Source: Agromyces cerinus
GTDB lineage: Bacteria > Actinomycetota > Actinomycetes > Actinomycetales > Microbacteriaceae
Assembly (NCBI RefSeq): GCF_016907835.1
Contig: NZ_JAFBCT010000001.1
Location: 434,001 to 498,000, forward strand
Direction: 5' to 3'
Length of the DNA: 64,000 nucleotides
Shown here: in pieces, positions 16,351 to 24,557 of the stretch
How positions within the stretch are numbered: the stretch's first letter is position 1
Layout of the letters: every line of letters begins with the position of its first letter
Program-made: the position numbers and the translations under genes
Notes under the pieces: generated by a model
The model's database searches: none
What the model was told of the DNA's origin: nothing
What the model saw: the letters and a program-made list of their open reading frames with translations, nothing else

Positions 16351-18342
16351 TTACCCGGCGAAGAGGTCGCCCTTGGCCACCTGCGTGCGGTCGGACGACC
16401 CGGTCGTTCTCGTCGCGATCGATGCGGGGCCCGTGCGCCCGTCGACGGTGTACCGCGCGGTCATCACGACGTTCCACGGGATGAACTCGAGGCCCTGCTC
16501 ACGCCACGAGCCGTTCGCGTCGAGGGTCACGGTGGTGAGGTGCCGTCCGTCGCGGAACACCTGCACGTCGCGGTCCGCGACGCCGCGAATGGTCGCCTCG
16601 TAGACGAAGGGGCCGTAGCCGCTCAGGACGAGGCTCGGGCTCGCGAGCTCGACCGTGACCGAGCTCGGCTCGGAACGGTTGCCCGCGGTATCGGTCTGCG
16701 AGATGCCGAGCACGTGCGTGCCGGCAGCGAGCCCCGAGTAGACGAGAGACCAGTTGCCGTCGGCATCGGCGACGACGCGCTGCTCGAGCCCTGCGGATGC
16801 CGCGGTGATCGCCGCTGCGCTCGAACTCACGGTCACGCTGACGGTGGCACCGGGTTCCGCCGTGCCCGAGAGCAGCGGGTCGACGAGCCCTCCGGCGGTA
16901 TCGGGTTCGGAGACCACGGGTGGCAGCGCCTCGTCGTCGGTCGGCTCGGTCGGTGTGGGGGTCGGCGTCGGCGACGGAGTCGGGGTGGGCGTGGGGGTCG
17001 GCGTCGGGCTGGCTGTCGGTGACGGGGAGGGCTCGGGCGACGGTGCCGGTGACGGGACCGGACGCAGGGGTGCCGGATCTGCGGGGGCCGGCTCGGCCGC
17101 AGGGACGTCGGCCTCCTCCGCGGCATCCGGAGCCGGCTCGTCGACGGGCGTCGGGGGTGCCGGCGGGATTGCGGCCGGTGCCTCATCGATCGACGGGCTC
17201 GTGCCGGAATCGGCGGGCGCTGCGGCCACGGCCGCGGGCTGCGATTCGGGCTCGGACGGATTCACGATGCCGGGCACCACGATCACGGCGGCGACGGCGA
17301 CGGCGGCCACGAGAGCGCCGGCTCCGACGCCGATCGCCACGCCGGTGCCGCCGAGTGCTCCGAGCCCCGTGGCGGATCCCGCGCCGCCGGCGGCACCCGC
17401 GGTCCCGGTCCCGCCGGCACCCGCACCTGCAGTCGAGCCCGCGCCTGCCGTGGATCCCGCGCCGGCGGCCGCGCTCGAGGCGCCCGATGCTGCGGTGTGG
17501 CCGATGATGACGGCGGGCATCGCGGCGGCGCCCATCGCGACCTCGGCGACCGGTGCGCCCTGCGAGAGCCAGGCCGAGTACGCGGTGGCCCCGCCGATGC
17601 CGGCGGTCAGCGGCAGCAGCACGAGCGCGAGCCGTGAGCCGACCTCGCGCGCCTCGGCCGCGACGATCGTGCATCGGGCGCAGTCGTCGAGATGCGCTTC
17701 CAGGCGCGTGGTCTCACGAGCTCGGAGCTTGCCGCGGGTGTACGTGCCCAGACGATCGATGCTCCACTGGCACTCGGGCGAGTTGGCGGGGTTGCGCAGG
17801 TGCACGCGGATCCACGACTGCCGCAATCCCTCACGCGCCCGGTACGCGAGCGCCGCCGTGCTGTTGGCGCTCATGCCGAGGAGCGGTGCGATCTGCTGCG
17901 GGGTCATGTTCTCGACCTCGGAGTACCAGAGCACCTCCTGCCAACGGGTGGGCAGCGCGCGGAACGCCTGAGCGGTGGCGCTGCGGTCGAGGGCGTCGAG
18001 CGTGGCGGACTCGCTCGTCGCGGGGTCTTCGAACGACTCGAGCGTCTCGAGCGTCGTCTCGTGGCGCGCACGACCCCAGCCCGCCGCGGTGTTGCGGATC
18101 GTCGTGAAGAGGTAGGGCCGGAAGGCCCCGGTGGGACCGCCGCCGGAGAGAATCGCGCTGTAGATCTTGGTGAACGACTCGGCGACGAGGTCGTCGGGGT
18201 CGAGCGAGCTGTACGAACGGGCGACGGTGCGCGCCGACGCGGAGTGGCGCTCCCACAGTTCGGCGTATGCCGCGGTGTCGCCATTGCGCGTGCGCTCGAT
18301 GAGCGCGGCGTCGGCCGATCGGTCGGTGCGCAGCGGCGGCAC
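16351..18342 (-). CDS. ECF sigma factor fused to a zinc anti-sigma domain, membrane span and Ig-like domain
   Basis: A 663-residue fusion. Sigma region 2 lies at about 12-90 and region 4 at about 122-180 (LPTRWQEVLWY...MTPQQIAPLLGMSANSTAALAYRAREGLR). A zinc anti-sigma-like motif C191...H217-x3-C221-x2-C224 follows. Next come an Ala/Gly-rich stretch, a strong membrane span (about 335-360), a Pro/Thr/Ser-rich linker with TPTP repeats (about 395-480) and an outside Ig-like domain (about 493-575, GTAEPGATVSVTV...GNWSLVYSGLAAGTHVL). A membrane-tethered sigma factor that senses something at the cell surface is the natural reading; ECF groups with C-terminal extensions are known. The GTG start follows GAAGGAGG. 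Confidence 0.85.
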   Translation of the reverse strand: MPPLRTDRSADAALIERTRNGDTAAYAELWERHSASARTVARSYSSLDPDDLVAESFTKIYSAILSGGGPTGAFRPYLFTTIRNTAAGWGRARHETTLETLESFEDPATSESATLDALDRSATAQAFRALPTRWQEVLWYSEVENMTPQQIAPLLGMSANSTAALAYRAREGLRQSWIRVHLRNPANSPECQWSIDRLGTYTRGKLRARETTRLEAHLDDCARCTIVAAEAREVGSRLALVLLPLTAGIGGATAYSAWLSQGAPVAEVAMGAAAMPAVIIGHTAASGASSAAAGAGSTAGAGSTAGAGAGGTGTAGAAGGAGSATGLGALGGTGVAIGVGAGALVAAVAVAAVIVVPGIVNPSEPESQPAAVAAAPADSGTSPSIDEAPAAIPPAPPTPVDEPAPDAAEEADVPAAEPAPADPAPLRPVPSPAPSPEPSPSPTASPTPTPTPTPTPSPTPTPTPTEPTDDEALPPVVSEPDTAGGLVDPLLSGTAEPGATVSVTVSSSAAAITAASAGLEQRVVADADGNWSLVYSGLAAGTHVLGISQTDTAGNRSEPSSVTVELASPSLVLSGYGPFVYEATIRGVADRDVQVFRDGRHLTTVTLDANGSWREQGLEFIPWNVVMTARYTVDGRTGPASIATRTTGSSDRTQVAKGDLFAG

Positions 18343-18614
18343 GACGGCCTCCTTCGGGGAGCGGGGGATCCGCAGGTCGATGCGGTCTACAGAAGAGACG
18401 CGCCGTGATGGAGATCATGACGCGGTGATTCGGGGTGCCCCCATTCCATCAGAGATCGCTGGGAAACGGGTGCGGAAAAAAATCTCCGGATCCTGCGTCA
18501 TGAATGTCATGTCTCGCCGTCTCTCAGGTGGAAGGCGTGCGAACGCCGTCCACCGACCGCCGTCTCAGGCGACCCGAACACCCGAGACGGGTGCCGGCCC
18601 AGCCGGCGGGTGAG
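18343..18614. other. Leader region of the sigma-fusion gene
   Basis: No credible gene. On the minus strand it holds the likely promoter region of the sigma-fusion gene and a seven-T run (18476-18482) just after a GGATCC-containing imperfect hairpin, which could act as an attenuator or as a terminator for transcripts coming from nagA. Confidence 0.45.
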
Positions 18615-18755
18615 CGGAGCGCATCGGGGGAACGATGCACTCCGTTCGAACGGGCGAGGGTCTCGGAGGCGAAGGGGAACACGCCTCCGGGCCCCGTCCC
18701 GGACGGGCGGGGGTCTCGGAGGCGATGGGGAACACGCCTCCGGGCCCCGTCCCGA
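18615..18755. repeat. Three consecutive hairpins with a shared GGGGAAC loop
   Basis: Stem-loops at 18615-18644, 18664-18689 and 18717-18742 each enclose GGGGAAC (GTTCCCC on the minus strand). The last two lie in a 53-base tandem duplication (18651-18701 and 18704-18754, two mismatches) with stem CGGAGGCG/CGCCTCCG. The first has a different stem sequence (CGGAG-GCATCG) but the same size and loop, so pairing and loop are kept while stem sequence changes. They lie between nagA and the sigma-fusion gene, both on the minus strand. Confidence 0.7.
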
Positions 18756-18764
18756 AACACCGCG

Positions 18765-18868
18765 GGATCAGACCAGGCGAACCCGCGCCCCGCACGGCTG
18801 CACGCCGAGCTTCCGCTCGTGGATCAGACCAGGCGGGAACCCGCGCCCCACACGGCCTGCACGCCGAG
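18765..18868. repeat. Decayed tandem duplication of the nagA 3' end
   Basis: Bases 18765-18809 repeat 18821-18868, the last codons and stop of nagA, with a GG and a C deletion and one substitution. The outer copy has lost the frame and follows the real stop, so it is a fossil of a slipped or unequal duplication. Confidence 0.75.
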
Positions 18869-19984
18869 ATCGGCGTCGAGCAGCACCGCGTCGGCGGCGA
18901 ACCCCGGGTCCAGGCGTCCGAGGTCTCCTGCGCGGCCGATCGCCGCGGCAGGCGTCACGGTGAGCGCGCCGACCGCCTCGTCGAGCGGGATGCCGCACTC
19001 GAGCACCGCTCGACGGAGCGCTTCGTCCTGGGTGAGCGTCGACCCTGCGATCGACCCGCCCTCGCGAAGGCGGGCGACACCGTCGGTCACGACGACCTCG
19101 AGCGATCCCAGTTCGTAGACGCCGTCTGCGGAGCCCGTCGCCGCCATCGCGTCGGTGACGAGCGCGACTCGGCCGGGTGCGCCGGCGAAGGCGAGCTTCA
19201 CGACGTCGGGATGCACGTGCACCCCGTCGTTGATGACCTCGAGGGTGACGTGGTCGGCGTGCATCGCCGCCGTCACCGGGCCGGGAGCGCGGTGGTGGAT
19301 GCCGCGCATGCCGTTGAACGCATGCGTCAGGATCGAGGCGCCGGCGTCGAACGCCGCGAGGGCGGTCTCGAAGTCGGCGCCCGTGTGGCCGACGGCCACC
19401 CGAACATCGGCGGCGACGAACCGCGCGATCGCCTCGAGGGCGCCGACATGCTCAGGGGCGATGGTGATCTGCCGCAGCGTGCCGGCCGCGGCCTCGAGCA
19501 ACCGATCGACGGATGCCTCGTCGGCACTGCGCAGCAGCGAGGGATCGTGCGCCCCACGGAACTCCGTGTCGAGGAACGGCCCCTCGAGGTGCGCGCCGAG
19601 CACCCGCGGATCGCGCTCGGCGAAGCGGGCGATGGTCGCCAGGTCTCGAGCGAGACGATCGACGGACGCGGTGACGAGCGAGAGCACCGAACGCGTGGTG
19701 CCGTGCGCGTTGTGCACCGCGAGCACGGTCTCGATCGCCGCGTCACCTTCGTCGACGGCTGCGCCGCCGGCCCCGTGGCAGTGGATGTCGATGAATCCGG
19801 GAGTGAGGAAGCGCCCCGCGGCATCCGTCACCGTCGCCTGCTCGACCGCGATCCCGTCGAGCCAGCCGTCGCCGATGCCGCGCGCGGTCACCCGATCGCC
19901 GTCGAAGCGCACCCACGCGTCGGTGACGGTGTCGGCGCCGCTCACGAGACGCGCGGAATGGATGACGGCGGGTGGGGTGCTCAC
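18824..19984 (-). CDS. nagA: N-acetylglucosamine/galactosamine-6-phosphate deacetylase
   Basis: A 386-residue amidohydrolase that removes acetate from GlcNAc-6-P (or GalNAc-6-P, as AgaA). Metal and catalytic motifs are complete: DIHCHG near residue 66, HLEGPFLD, GHTGAD, HAFNGM and TDAMAATG with the catalytic Asp. The GTG at 19984 abuts the regulator's stop codon (zero spacing). The neighbours (SIS deaminase, tagatose-type kinase and aldolase) suggest GalNAc-6-P as a main substrate, but the enzyme may also serve the separate GlcNAc operon, which has no deacetylase of its own. Confidence 0.92.
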   Translation of the reverse strand: MSTPPAVIHSARLVSGADTVTDAWVRFDGDRVTARGIGDGWLDGIAVEQATVTDAAGRFLTPGFIDIHCHGAGGAAVDEGDAAIETVLAVHNAHGTTRSVLSLVTASVDRLARDLATIARFAERDPRVLGAHLEGPFLDTEFRGAHDPSLLRSADEASVDRLLEAAAGTLRQITIAPEHVGALEAIARFVAADVRVAVGHTGADFETALAAFDAGASILTHAFNGMRGIHHRAPGPVTAAMHADHVTLEVINDGVHVHPDVVKLAFAGAPGRVALVTDAMAATGSADGVYELGSLEVVVTDGVARLREGGSIAGSTLTQDEALRRAVLECGIPLDEAVGALTVTPAAAIGRAGDLGRLDPGFAADAVLLDADLGVQAVWGAGSRLV

Positions 19985-20770
19985 CTAAGCAACGATAACG
20001 TCGTAGCCCGCGTCGGACAGCCGTTCGAGCTGCTCCTGCGTGGCCCCGGCGTCGGTGATGACGGTCGAGAAGAGTCGTCTCGGACCGATCGCCGCGAACG
20101 CCCGCTTGTCGATCTTCGAGGAGTCGGCCACGAGCACCGCCTGCGTCGCGCGGGCGGCCATGAGGGCGTTGACCGCGGCCTCGCGCTCGTCGTGCGACGT
20201 CGGCCCGACGACGGGGTCGATGCCGTTGACGCCGATGAACGCGAGATCGAGCGTGATGCTGCCGAGCACCGCGTCGGTGTACGCGCCGACCAGCTCGTAC
20301 GAGCGGGCGTGCACGACGCCGCCGGTCACGACGGTCTTGATCTGCGGGCGCATCGCGAGCTGCATGGCGATGTTGATCGCATTGGTGACGACGGTCAGGC
20401 TCGGGTCGGGTGCCGGCTCCATGATGTCGGCGCGCGACATGAGGGCATCCGCGATCGCCGTCGACGTCGTGCCGCCGCAGAGGCCGATGACCGCTCCGCG
20501 CGGCACGAGTGCGCTCGCCGCATGGGCGATCGCGGCCTTCGCGTCGGGGTTCTGCTGGTTCTTGTACCGGATCGGCAGGTCGTAGGCCACGGAGTGCGCC
20601 ACGGCGCCGCCGCGCGTGCGGGTCAGCAGCTGCTGGCGGGCGAGGGCGTCGAGGTCGCGCCGTGCCGTCGCGGGCGACACCTCGAGGCGCTCGACGATCT
20701 GGTCGACGTCGACCTGACCGCCCTCGGCGAGGAGGTCCAGCACGGCGCTCAGACGCTCGGCACGATTCAT
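19985..20770 (-). CDS. DeoR family regulator of the amino-sugar locus (AgaR-like)
   Basis: A 261-residue repressor: N-terminal DeoR helix-turn-helix (about 5-57, VDQIVERLEVSPATARRDLDAL then RTRGGAVA) and a sugar-phosphate-sensing domain with GLCGGTTSTAIADAL and IGVNGIDP. DeoR members bind sugar phosphates such as tagatose-6-P or GlcN-6-P. AgaR of E. coli is also DeoR-type, and position in an Aga-like operon supports a similar role. ATG 20770 follows AAGGAG and overlaps the stop of a 24-codon frame. The likely targets are the inverted repeats at 24658-24818. Confidence 0.85.
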   Translation of the reverse strand: MNRAERLSAVLDLLAEGGQVDVDQIVERLEVSPATARRDLDALARQQLLTRTRGGAVAHSVAYDLPIRYKNQQNPDAKAAIAHAASALVPRGAVIGLCGGTTSTAIADALMSRADIMEPAPDPSLTVVTNAINIAMQLAMRPQIKTVVTGGVVHARSYELVGAYTDAVLGSITLDLAFIGVNGIDPVVGPTSHDEREAAVNALMAARATQAVLVADSSKIDKRAFAAIGPRRLFSTVITDAGATQEQLERLSDAGYDVIVA

Positions 20771-20841
20771 CCGTTGCGCTCCTTCACTGCGATGAGGTCG
20801 AGCACGGCGCTCGGTCGCGCCAGACGTTCCGGGCGATTCAT
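20767..20841 (-). CDS. 24-codon small frame linking aldolase and DeoR gene; N-terminal DeoR duplicate
   Basis: Reads MNRPERLARPSAVLDLIAVK plus four residues. Its ATG overlaps the aldolase stop (ATGA) and its TGA overlaps the DeoR start (ATGA), so it could couple translation of the two. The peptide closely mirrors the DeoR N-terminus (MNRAERLSAVLDLLAEGG), and the DNA shows the matching direct repeat (20731-20784 versus 20791-20859). It may simply be a remnant of a partial duplication; expression is unproven. Confidence 0.5.
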   Translation of the reverse strand: MNRPERLARPSAVLDLIAVKERNG

Positions 20842-21686
20842 CCGTTGGGGTCCTTCCCGGCGAAGAGGCGGAGGAGGCGGGCCGCCTCTGCTTCGATGGC
20901 GTCTCGACCGGCGGCGAGGTACTTGCGCGAGTCTACGACCGTCGGATGCTCGTCGAGGAATCTGCGGATGGCGCCCGTGAACTGCGCGTTCAGGTGGGTC
21001 GAGACGTTGATCTTGACGAGTCCTGCGCGGATGCCGGCGACGATCGTCTCGTCGGGCACACCCGAGGATCCGTGCAGTACGAGGGGAACCGGCACCGCCG
21101 CCTTGAGGCGGGCGATCAGGTCGAGGTCGAGCGCCGCGACCCGCTCGATCATCGCGTGCGATGAGCCGACGGCGACGGCGAGGGCCTCGACGCCGGTCTC
21201 TGCGACGAACCGCGCCGCCTCGGCGGGATCCGTGCGCACACCGGGGGCGTGCGCGCCGTCCTTGCCGCCGATCTCGCCGAGTTCGGCTTCGACGAGCACC
21301 CCCGTCGTCGCGGCATGCGCGACGACCCTGCGCGTCGTCTCGACGTTGTCGGCGAAGTCGAGCTTGGCCCCGTCGTACATCACCGACCCGAAGCCGTGGT
21401 CGATCGCGAGGAGCGCGAGCTCGGCGTCTTCGGCGTGGTCGAGATGCACCGCGACGGCAGCGCTCGAGGCCTCGGCCACGGCGAGGGTGGCGCGGGCGAT
21501 GGGTTCGAAGCCGCCGTGATAGCGGATCGCGTTCTCGGAGATCTGCAGGATCACGGGAAGCCCGGTCGACTCGGCCGCGCGCACGAGCGCCTCGGCCGTC
21601 TCGAGGTGCAGCACGTTGAACGCGCCGACGGCGCGGCCCGCCACGACGGCGTCGGTGAGGATGGCGCGAGTGGGGGTGAGGGTCAT
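20838..21686 (-). CDS. Class II ketose-bisphosphate aldolase (GatY/KbaY/AgaY-like)
   Basis: A 282-residue zinc aldolase that cleaves tagatose- or fructose-1,6-bisphosphate to DHAP and glyceraldehyde-3-P. Visible: GAFNVLHLETAEALVRAAE, VAVHLDHAED (catalytic Asp and zinc His), MYDGAKLDFADNV, EAELGEIGGKDG, LHGSSGVPDE (second zinc His) and VKINVSTHL. With a PfkB kinase and SIS deaminase in the same operon, tagatose-1,6-bisphosphate is the likely substrate. ATG 21686 overlaps the kinase stop (ATGA). Confidence 0.88.
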   Translation of the reverse strand: MTLTPTRAILTDAVVAGRAVGAFNVLHLETAEALVRAAESTGLPVILQISENAIRYHGGFEPIARATLAVAEASSAAVAVHLDHAEDAELALLAIDHGFGSVMYDGAKLDFADNVETTRRVVAHAATTGVLVEAELGEIGGKDGAHAPGVRTDPAEAARFVAETGVEALAVAVGSSHAMIERVAALDLDLIARLKAAVPVPLVLHGSSGVPDETIVAGIRAGLVKINVSTHLNAQFTGAIRRFLDEHPTVVDSRKYLAAGRDAIEAEAARLLRLFAGKDPNG

Positions 21687-22675
21687 GCTGTCGCTTCCGG
21701 GTCGGAGGGGCCGGCAGTGCCGGTGCTGGTCGTGGTCACGTCGACCTCGCGTTCGAGGGCGACGTGCTGTGGCGAGAGGTCGCCCGCGAGCGGCATGAGC
21801 ACTGCGGAGGCCGACCACGCGGTCGCGCGGCGGGCGAGTCGTGCACGGGCCTCGGCGGCGGCCGCCGTGTCGGCGGCCAGATCGGGCGTTTCGGCGAGTG
21901 CCGCCGCGATCGCGGCGACCGCGGCATCGCCCGCGCCGGTCGCGTTGCCGTGCAGTGTGCGGGGCAGACGGGCGCGGACGGCGCCCGGAGCATCCGCCGA
22001 CACGATCATGAGGCCCTCGGAGCCGAGGGAGGCGACGACGATGCCGGCGCCGAGGTCGAGCAGTGCACGGGCGCCGGCGGCGGGCTCGTCGAGGCCGGTC
22101 TCGGCTCGGAGCTCTTCGGCATTGGGCTTCAGCGCCGAGGCACCGGCGCGGGCGGCGGCCAGCAGGCCGGGCCCGCTCGTGTCCACGATCACGGGCACGC
22201 CCGCAGCGACGAGTGAGGCGACCAGCTCGGCGAGTTCTTCGGGGCCGAAGCCGGTGGGCAGGCTGCCGCAGATCGCGACGGCGTCGGCACCGCGGCCCAG
22301 TTCGAGCGCGCTCGCCGCGAAGGCGGCGACCTCGCCCGGCGCGAGCGCCGCGCCGCGTTCGTTCAGCACGCTCGTCTCGCCGACCGCCTCGTCGACGAGG
22401 GCGATGCTGCGCCGCGTCGGTCCGGCCACGGGGATCAGCCGATGCGGGATGCCGCTCGACGTGAGCTCTGCGGCGAACTCGGCGCCGACCGCGCCCCCGG
22501 TGGTGGTGAGCGCGAGCACGTCATGCCCCTCGGCGTGCAGCACGCGGGCGACGTTCAGCCCCTTGCCGCCCGCTCTCGCTGCGCCGGCATCGACCCGGTG
22601 GGTCTCGCCCGGCTGCAGGCGGTCGACGTGCCAGGTCAGGTCGAGTGCCGGGTTCGGCGTCACGGTGAGGATCAT
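21683..22675 (-). CDS. PfkB family sugar-phosphate kinase (tagatose-6-phosphate / 1-phosphofructokinase type)
   Basis: A 330-residue kinase of the LacC/FruK branch: N-terminal ILTVTPNPALDLTW, the GGKGLNVARVL sugar-binding glycines, and the ATP/anion-hole motif NATGAGDAAVAA with the catalytic Asp. This branch phosphorylates tagatose-6-P, fructose-1-P or fructose-6-P. Next to an aldolase and an AgaS-like SIS protein it most likely makes tagatose-1,6-bisphosphate. It overlaps the upstream ROK kinase by four bases and the aldolase by four bases. Confidence 0.85.
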   Translation of the reverse strand: MILTVTPNPALDLTWHVDRLQPGETHRVDAGAARAGGKGLNVARVLHAEGHDVLALTTTGGAVGAEFAAELTSSGIPHRLIPVAGPTRRSIALVDEAVGETSVLNERGAALAPGEVAAFAASALELGRGADAVAICGSLPTGFGPEELAELVASLVAAGVPVIVDTSGPGLLAAARAGASALKPNAEELRAETGLDEPAAGARALLDLGAGIVVASLGSEGLMIVSADAPGAVRARLPRTLHGNATGAGDAAVAAIAAALAETPDLAADTAAAAEARARLARRATAWSASAVLMPLAGDLSPQHVALEREVDVTTTSTGTAGPSDPEATA

Positions 22676-23646
22676 GCGGCATCGCCGTCTCGCCGCACGG
22701 CCGCGAGGTCGCGAGCGGCGAGCGCCGTGCCGAGGAGGCCCGCGTCGTCACCGAGTTCGGCGTGCACGAGCGCCGGTCGACGGTGGAAGCTGAGCAGGGC
22801 GTCGAGTCGCGCCCCGAGTGGACCGAAGAGCGCGGGGCCGGCCTGCGCGAGACCGCCGCCGATCACGACGGCCTCGGGCGCGAGGATCGCGACGAGCCTC
22901 GCGATCGCCTCCGCGAGCGCCTCGACGGCGTCATCCCACACCCGGCGGGCGAGCGGGTCGCCCGCCGTGGCGGCATCGAGCACCTCTCGCGCGCCGCCGA
23001 CGGGCGTGCCCGACGCGGCGGAGTAGCGTCGGGCGATGGCGCCGGCGGAGGCGATCGTCTCGAGGCATCCGATCGCACCGCAGGGGCAGCGCTCGCCGAG
23101 CGGGTCGGCGAGTGAATGACCGATCTCGCCCGCGAAGCCGCCGCCTGCGTAGGGGCGCCCGCCGAGCACGAGGGCGCTCGCGATGCCCGTGCCGATGGCG
23201 AGCACGACGACATCGCCGTAGCCGCGAGCCGCACCGAGCCGGTGCTCGGCATCGCCGGCGGCGCGCACGTCGTGTCCGAAGGCGACCGGCACGCCGAGCG
23301 CGGTCTCGGCGAGCGAGCGGATCGGGGCGTCGCGCCAACCGAGGTTCGAGGCGAACATGCCGACGCCGGTCTGCTCGTCGACGAGCCCGGGCACGCTGAC
23401 GCCCGCGGCCGCAGGCACGATGCCGGGCGTTGCGGCGAGATGCTCGCGGGCGAGCGCCGCGAGTGACGCCACGATCGTGCCTGCGGGATCGGCGGGGTCG
23501 AGGGGCGTCGGTGTGCGGCGGAGGCCGAGCACCCGCCCCGACGCGTCGACGAGCGCCGACTTCGTGTCGGTGCCGCCGACATCGAAGGCGAGCACCGCAT
23601 GACCCGGGCCGAGCCGGGTCGCATCGGGGGCGGGGTGCGGGGCCAT
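22672..23646 (-). CDS. ROK family sugar kinase (candidate GalNAc kinase)
   Basis: A 324-residue kinase with LAFDVGGTDTKSALVD (phosphate-1), GEIGHSLAD and the ROK zinc cluster CPCGAIGC. It lacks a helix-turn-helix. The operon has no PTS genes and faces an ABC importer, so the sugar arrives unphosphorylated and this kinase would make GalNAc-6-P (AgaK role) or GlcNAc-6-P. ATG 23646 overlaps the SIS stop. Specificity is inferred only from context. Confidence 0.82.
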   Translation of the reverse strand: MAPHPAPDATRLGPGHAVLAFDVGGTDTKSALVDASGRVLGLRRTPTPLDPADPAGTIVASLAALAREHLAATPGIVPAAAGVSVPGLVDEQTGVGMFASNLGWRDAPIRSLAETALGVPVAFGHDVRAAGDAEHRLGAARGYGDVVVLAIGTGIASALVLGGRPYAGGGFAGEIGHSLADPLGERCPCGAIGCLETIASAGAIARRYSAASGTPVGGAREVLDAATAGDPLARRVWDDAVEALAEAIARLVAILAPEAVVIGGGLAQAGPALFGPLGARLDALLSFHRRPALVHAELGDDAGLLGTALAARDLAAVRRDGDAA

Positions 23647-24557
23647 CAGGCGTCGAGGATGACGGAGCGGGTGAGGTTGCGCGGCGCGTCGGGGTCGAGG
23701 CCCTTCGCACGGGCACGGGCGAGCGACACCCGCTGGGCGCGCACGAGCTCGGCCATGGGGTCGAGCGTTCCGGCCTCGAAGTGCGCGCCGGTGGCGGCGA
23801 CGTCGCCGGCGAGGCCCTCGGGCGTCTCGCCGAACTGCCAGGTGACCCGGCCGGGCGCGGCGATCGCGATCGGCCCGTGGCGGTACTCCATCGACGGGTA
23901 CGACTCGGTCCACGACTGCGAGGCCTCGCGCATCTTCAGCGCCGCCTCGTGCGCGAGCCCGACCGACCAGCCGCGGCCGAGGAAGGTGTACTGCTCGGCG
24001 CCCGTCAGTTCAGGTGCGAGCTCTTCGGAGACCGCTCGCTCGGCGTCGGCGATCGCACCGCTCAGGTCTTCGCCGAGCGACGCGCGGAAGAGCGCGAGTG
24101 CCGTCGTCGCGAACCGGGTCTGCACGACGGACTGCTCGTCGGCGAACGGCAGCAGCGCGGCGTCGTCGACGAGATCCACGAGCGGCGAGGATGCATCGCC
24201 GATGACGCCGATGGTGCGCACACGCCCGCGCAGGCCCTCGACGAGCTGCAGCACCTCGGTGGTCGTGCCCGACCGGGTGAGGGCGACGACGGCGTCGTAG
24301 CCGCGGTCGACGAAGGCCTCGGATGCCGCGAACGCGTCGGTCTCGCCGTGGCCGCCGGCCTCGCGGAGCCACGCGTACGACTGCGCGATGAACCAGGACG
24401 TGCCGCAGCCGACCACGGCGATGCGTGCGCCGCGGGCGGGGAGCAGCGCCTGCTCGGCGCGGAGCGACTCCGCCTTCGCCCAGGTCTCGGGCTGCGAGTC
24501 GAGCTCGGCCGACATGTGTTCGGCGGGGGTGTGTTCGGTGGTCGAATGCTCGGTCAA
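23646..24557 (-). CDS. SIS-domain sugar-phosphate deaminase/isomerase (AgaS-like)
   Basis: A 303-residue double-SIS protein without the glutaminase domain of GlmS: VVGCGTSWFIAQS, ALTRSGTTTEVLQ (phosphate-binding Ser/Thr) and SYPSMEYRHGPIA. AgaS deaminates galactosamine-6-P to tagatose-6-P, which fits the kinase and aldolase encoded downstream. A TTG at 24557 with GGAG eight bases upstream gives a His/Thr-rich leader; an ATG at 24515 is an alternative without a ribosome-binding site. First gene of a six-gene operon that diverges from the ABC transporter. Confidence 0.8.
   Translation of the reverse strand: MTEHSTTEHTPAEHMSAELDSQPETWAKAESLRAEQALLPARGARIAVVGCGTSWFIAQSYAWLREAGGHGETDAFAASEAFVDRGYDAVVALTRSGTTTEVLQLVEGLRGRVRTIGVIGDASSPLVDLVDDAALLPFADEQSVVQTRFATTALALFRASLGEDLSGAIADAERAVSEELAPELTGAEQYTFLGRGWSVGLAHEAALKMREASQSWTESYPSMEYRHGPIAIAAPGRVTWQFGETPEGLAGDVAATGAHFEAGTLDPMAELVRAQRVSLARARAKGLDPDAPRNLTRSVILDA

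Noticed and set aside
18615-18755. CRISPR array or 6C RNA
   Set aside because: Two near-identical units with no spacers do not make a CRISPR array, and the C-runs in the loops are four to five bases, without the pair of six-C loops that defines 6C RNA.
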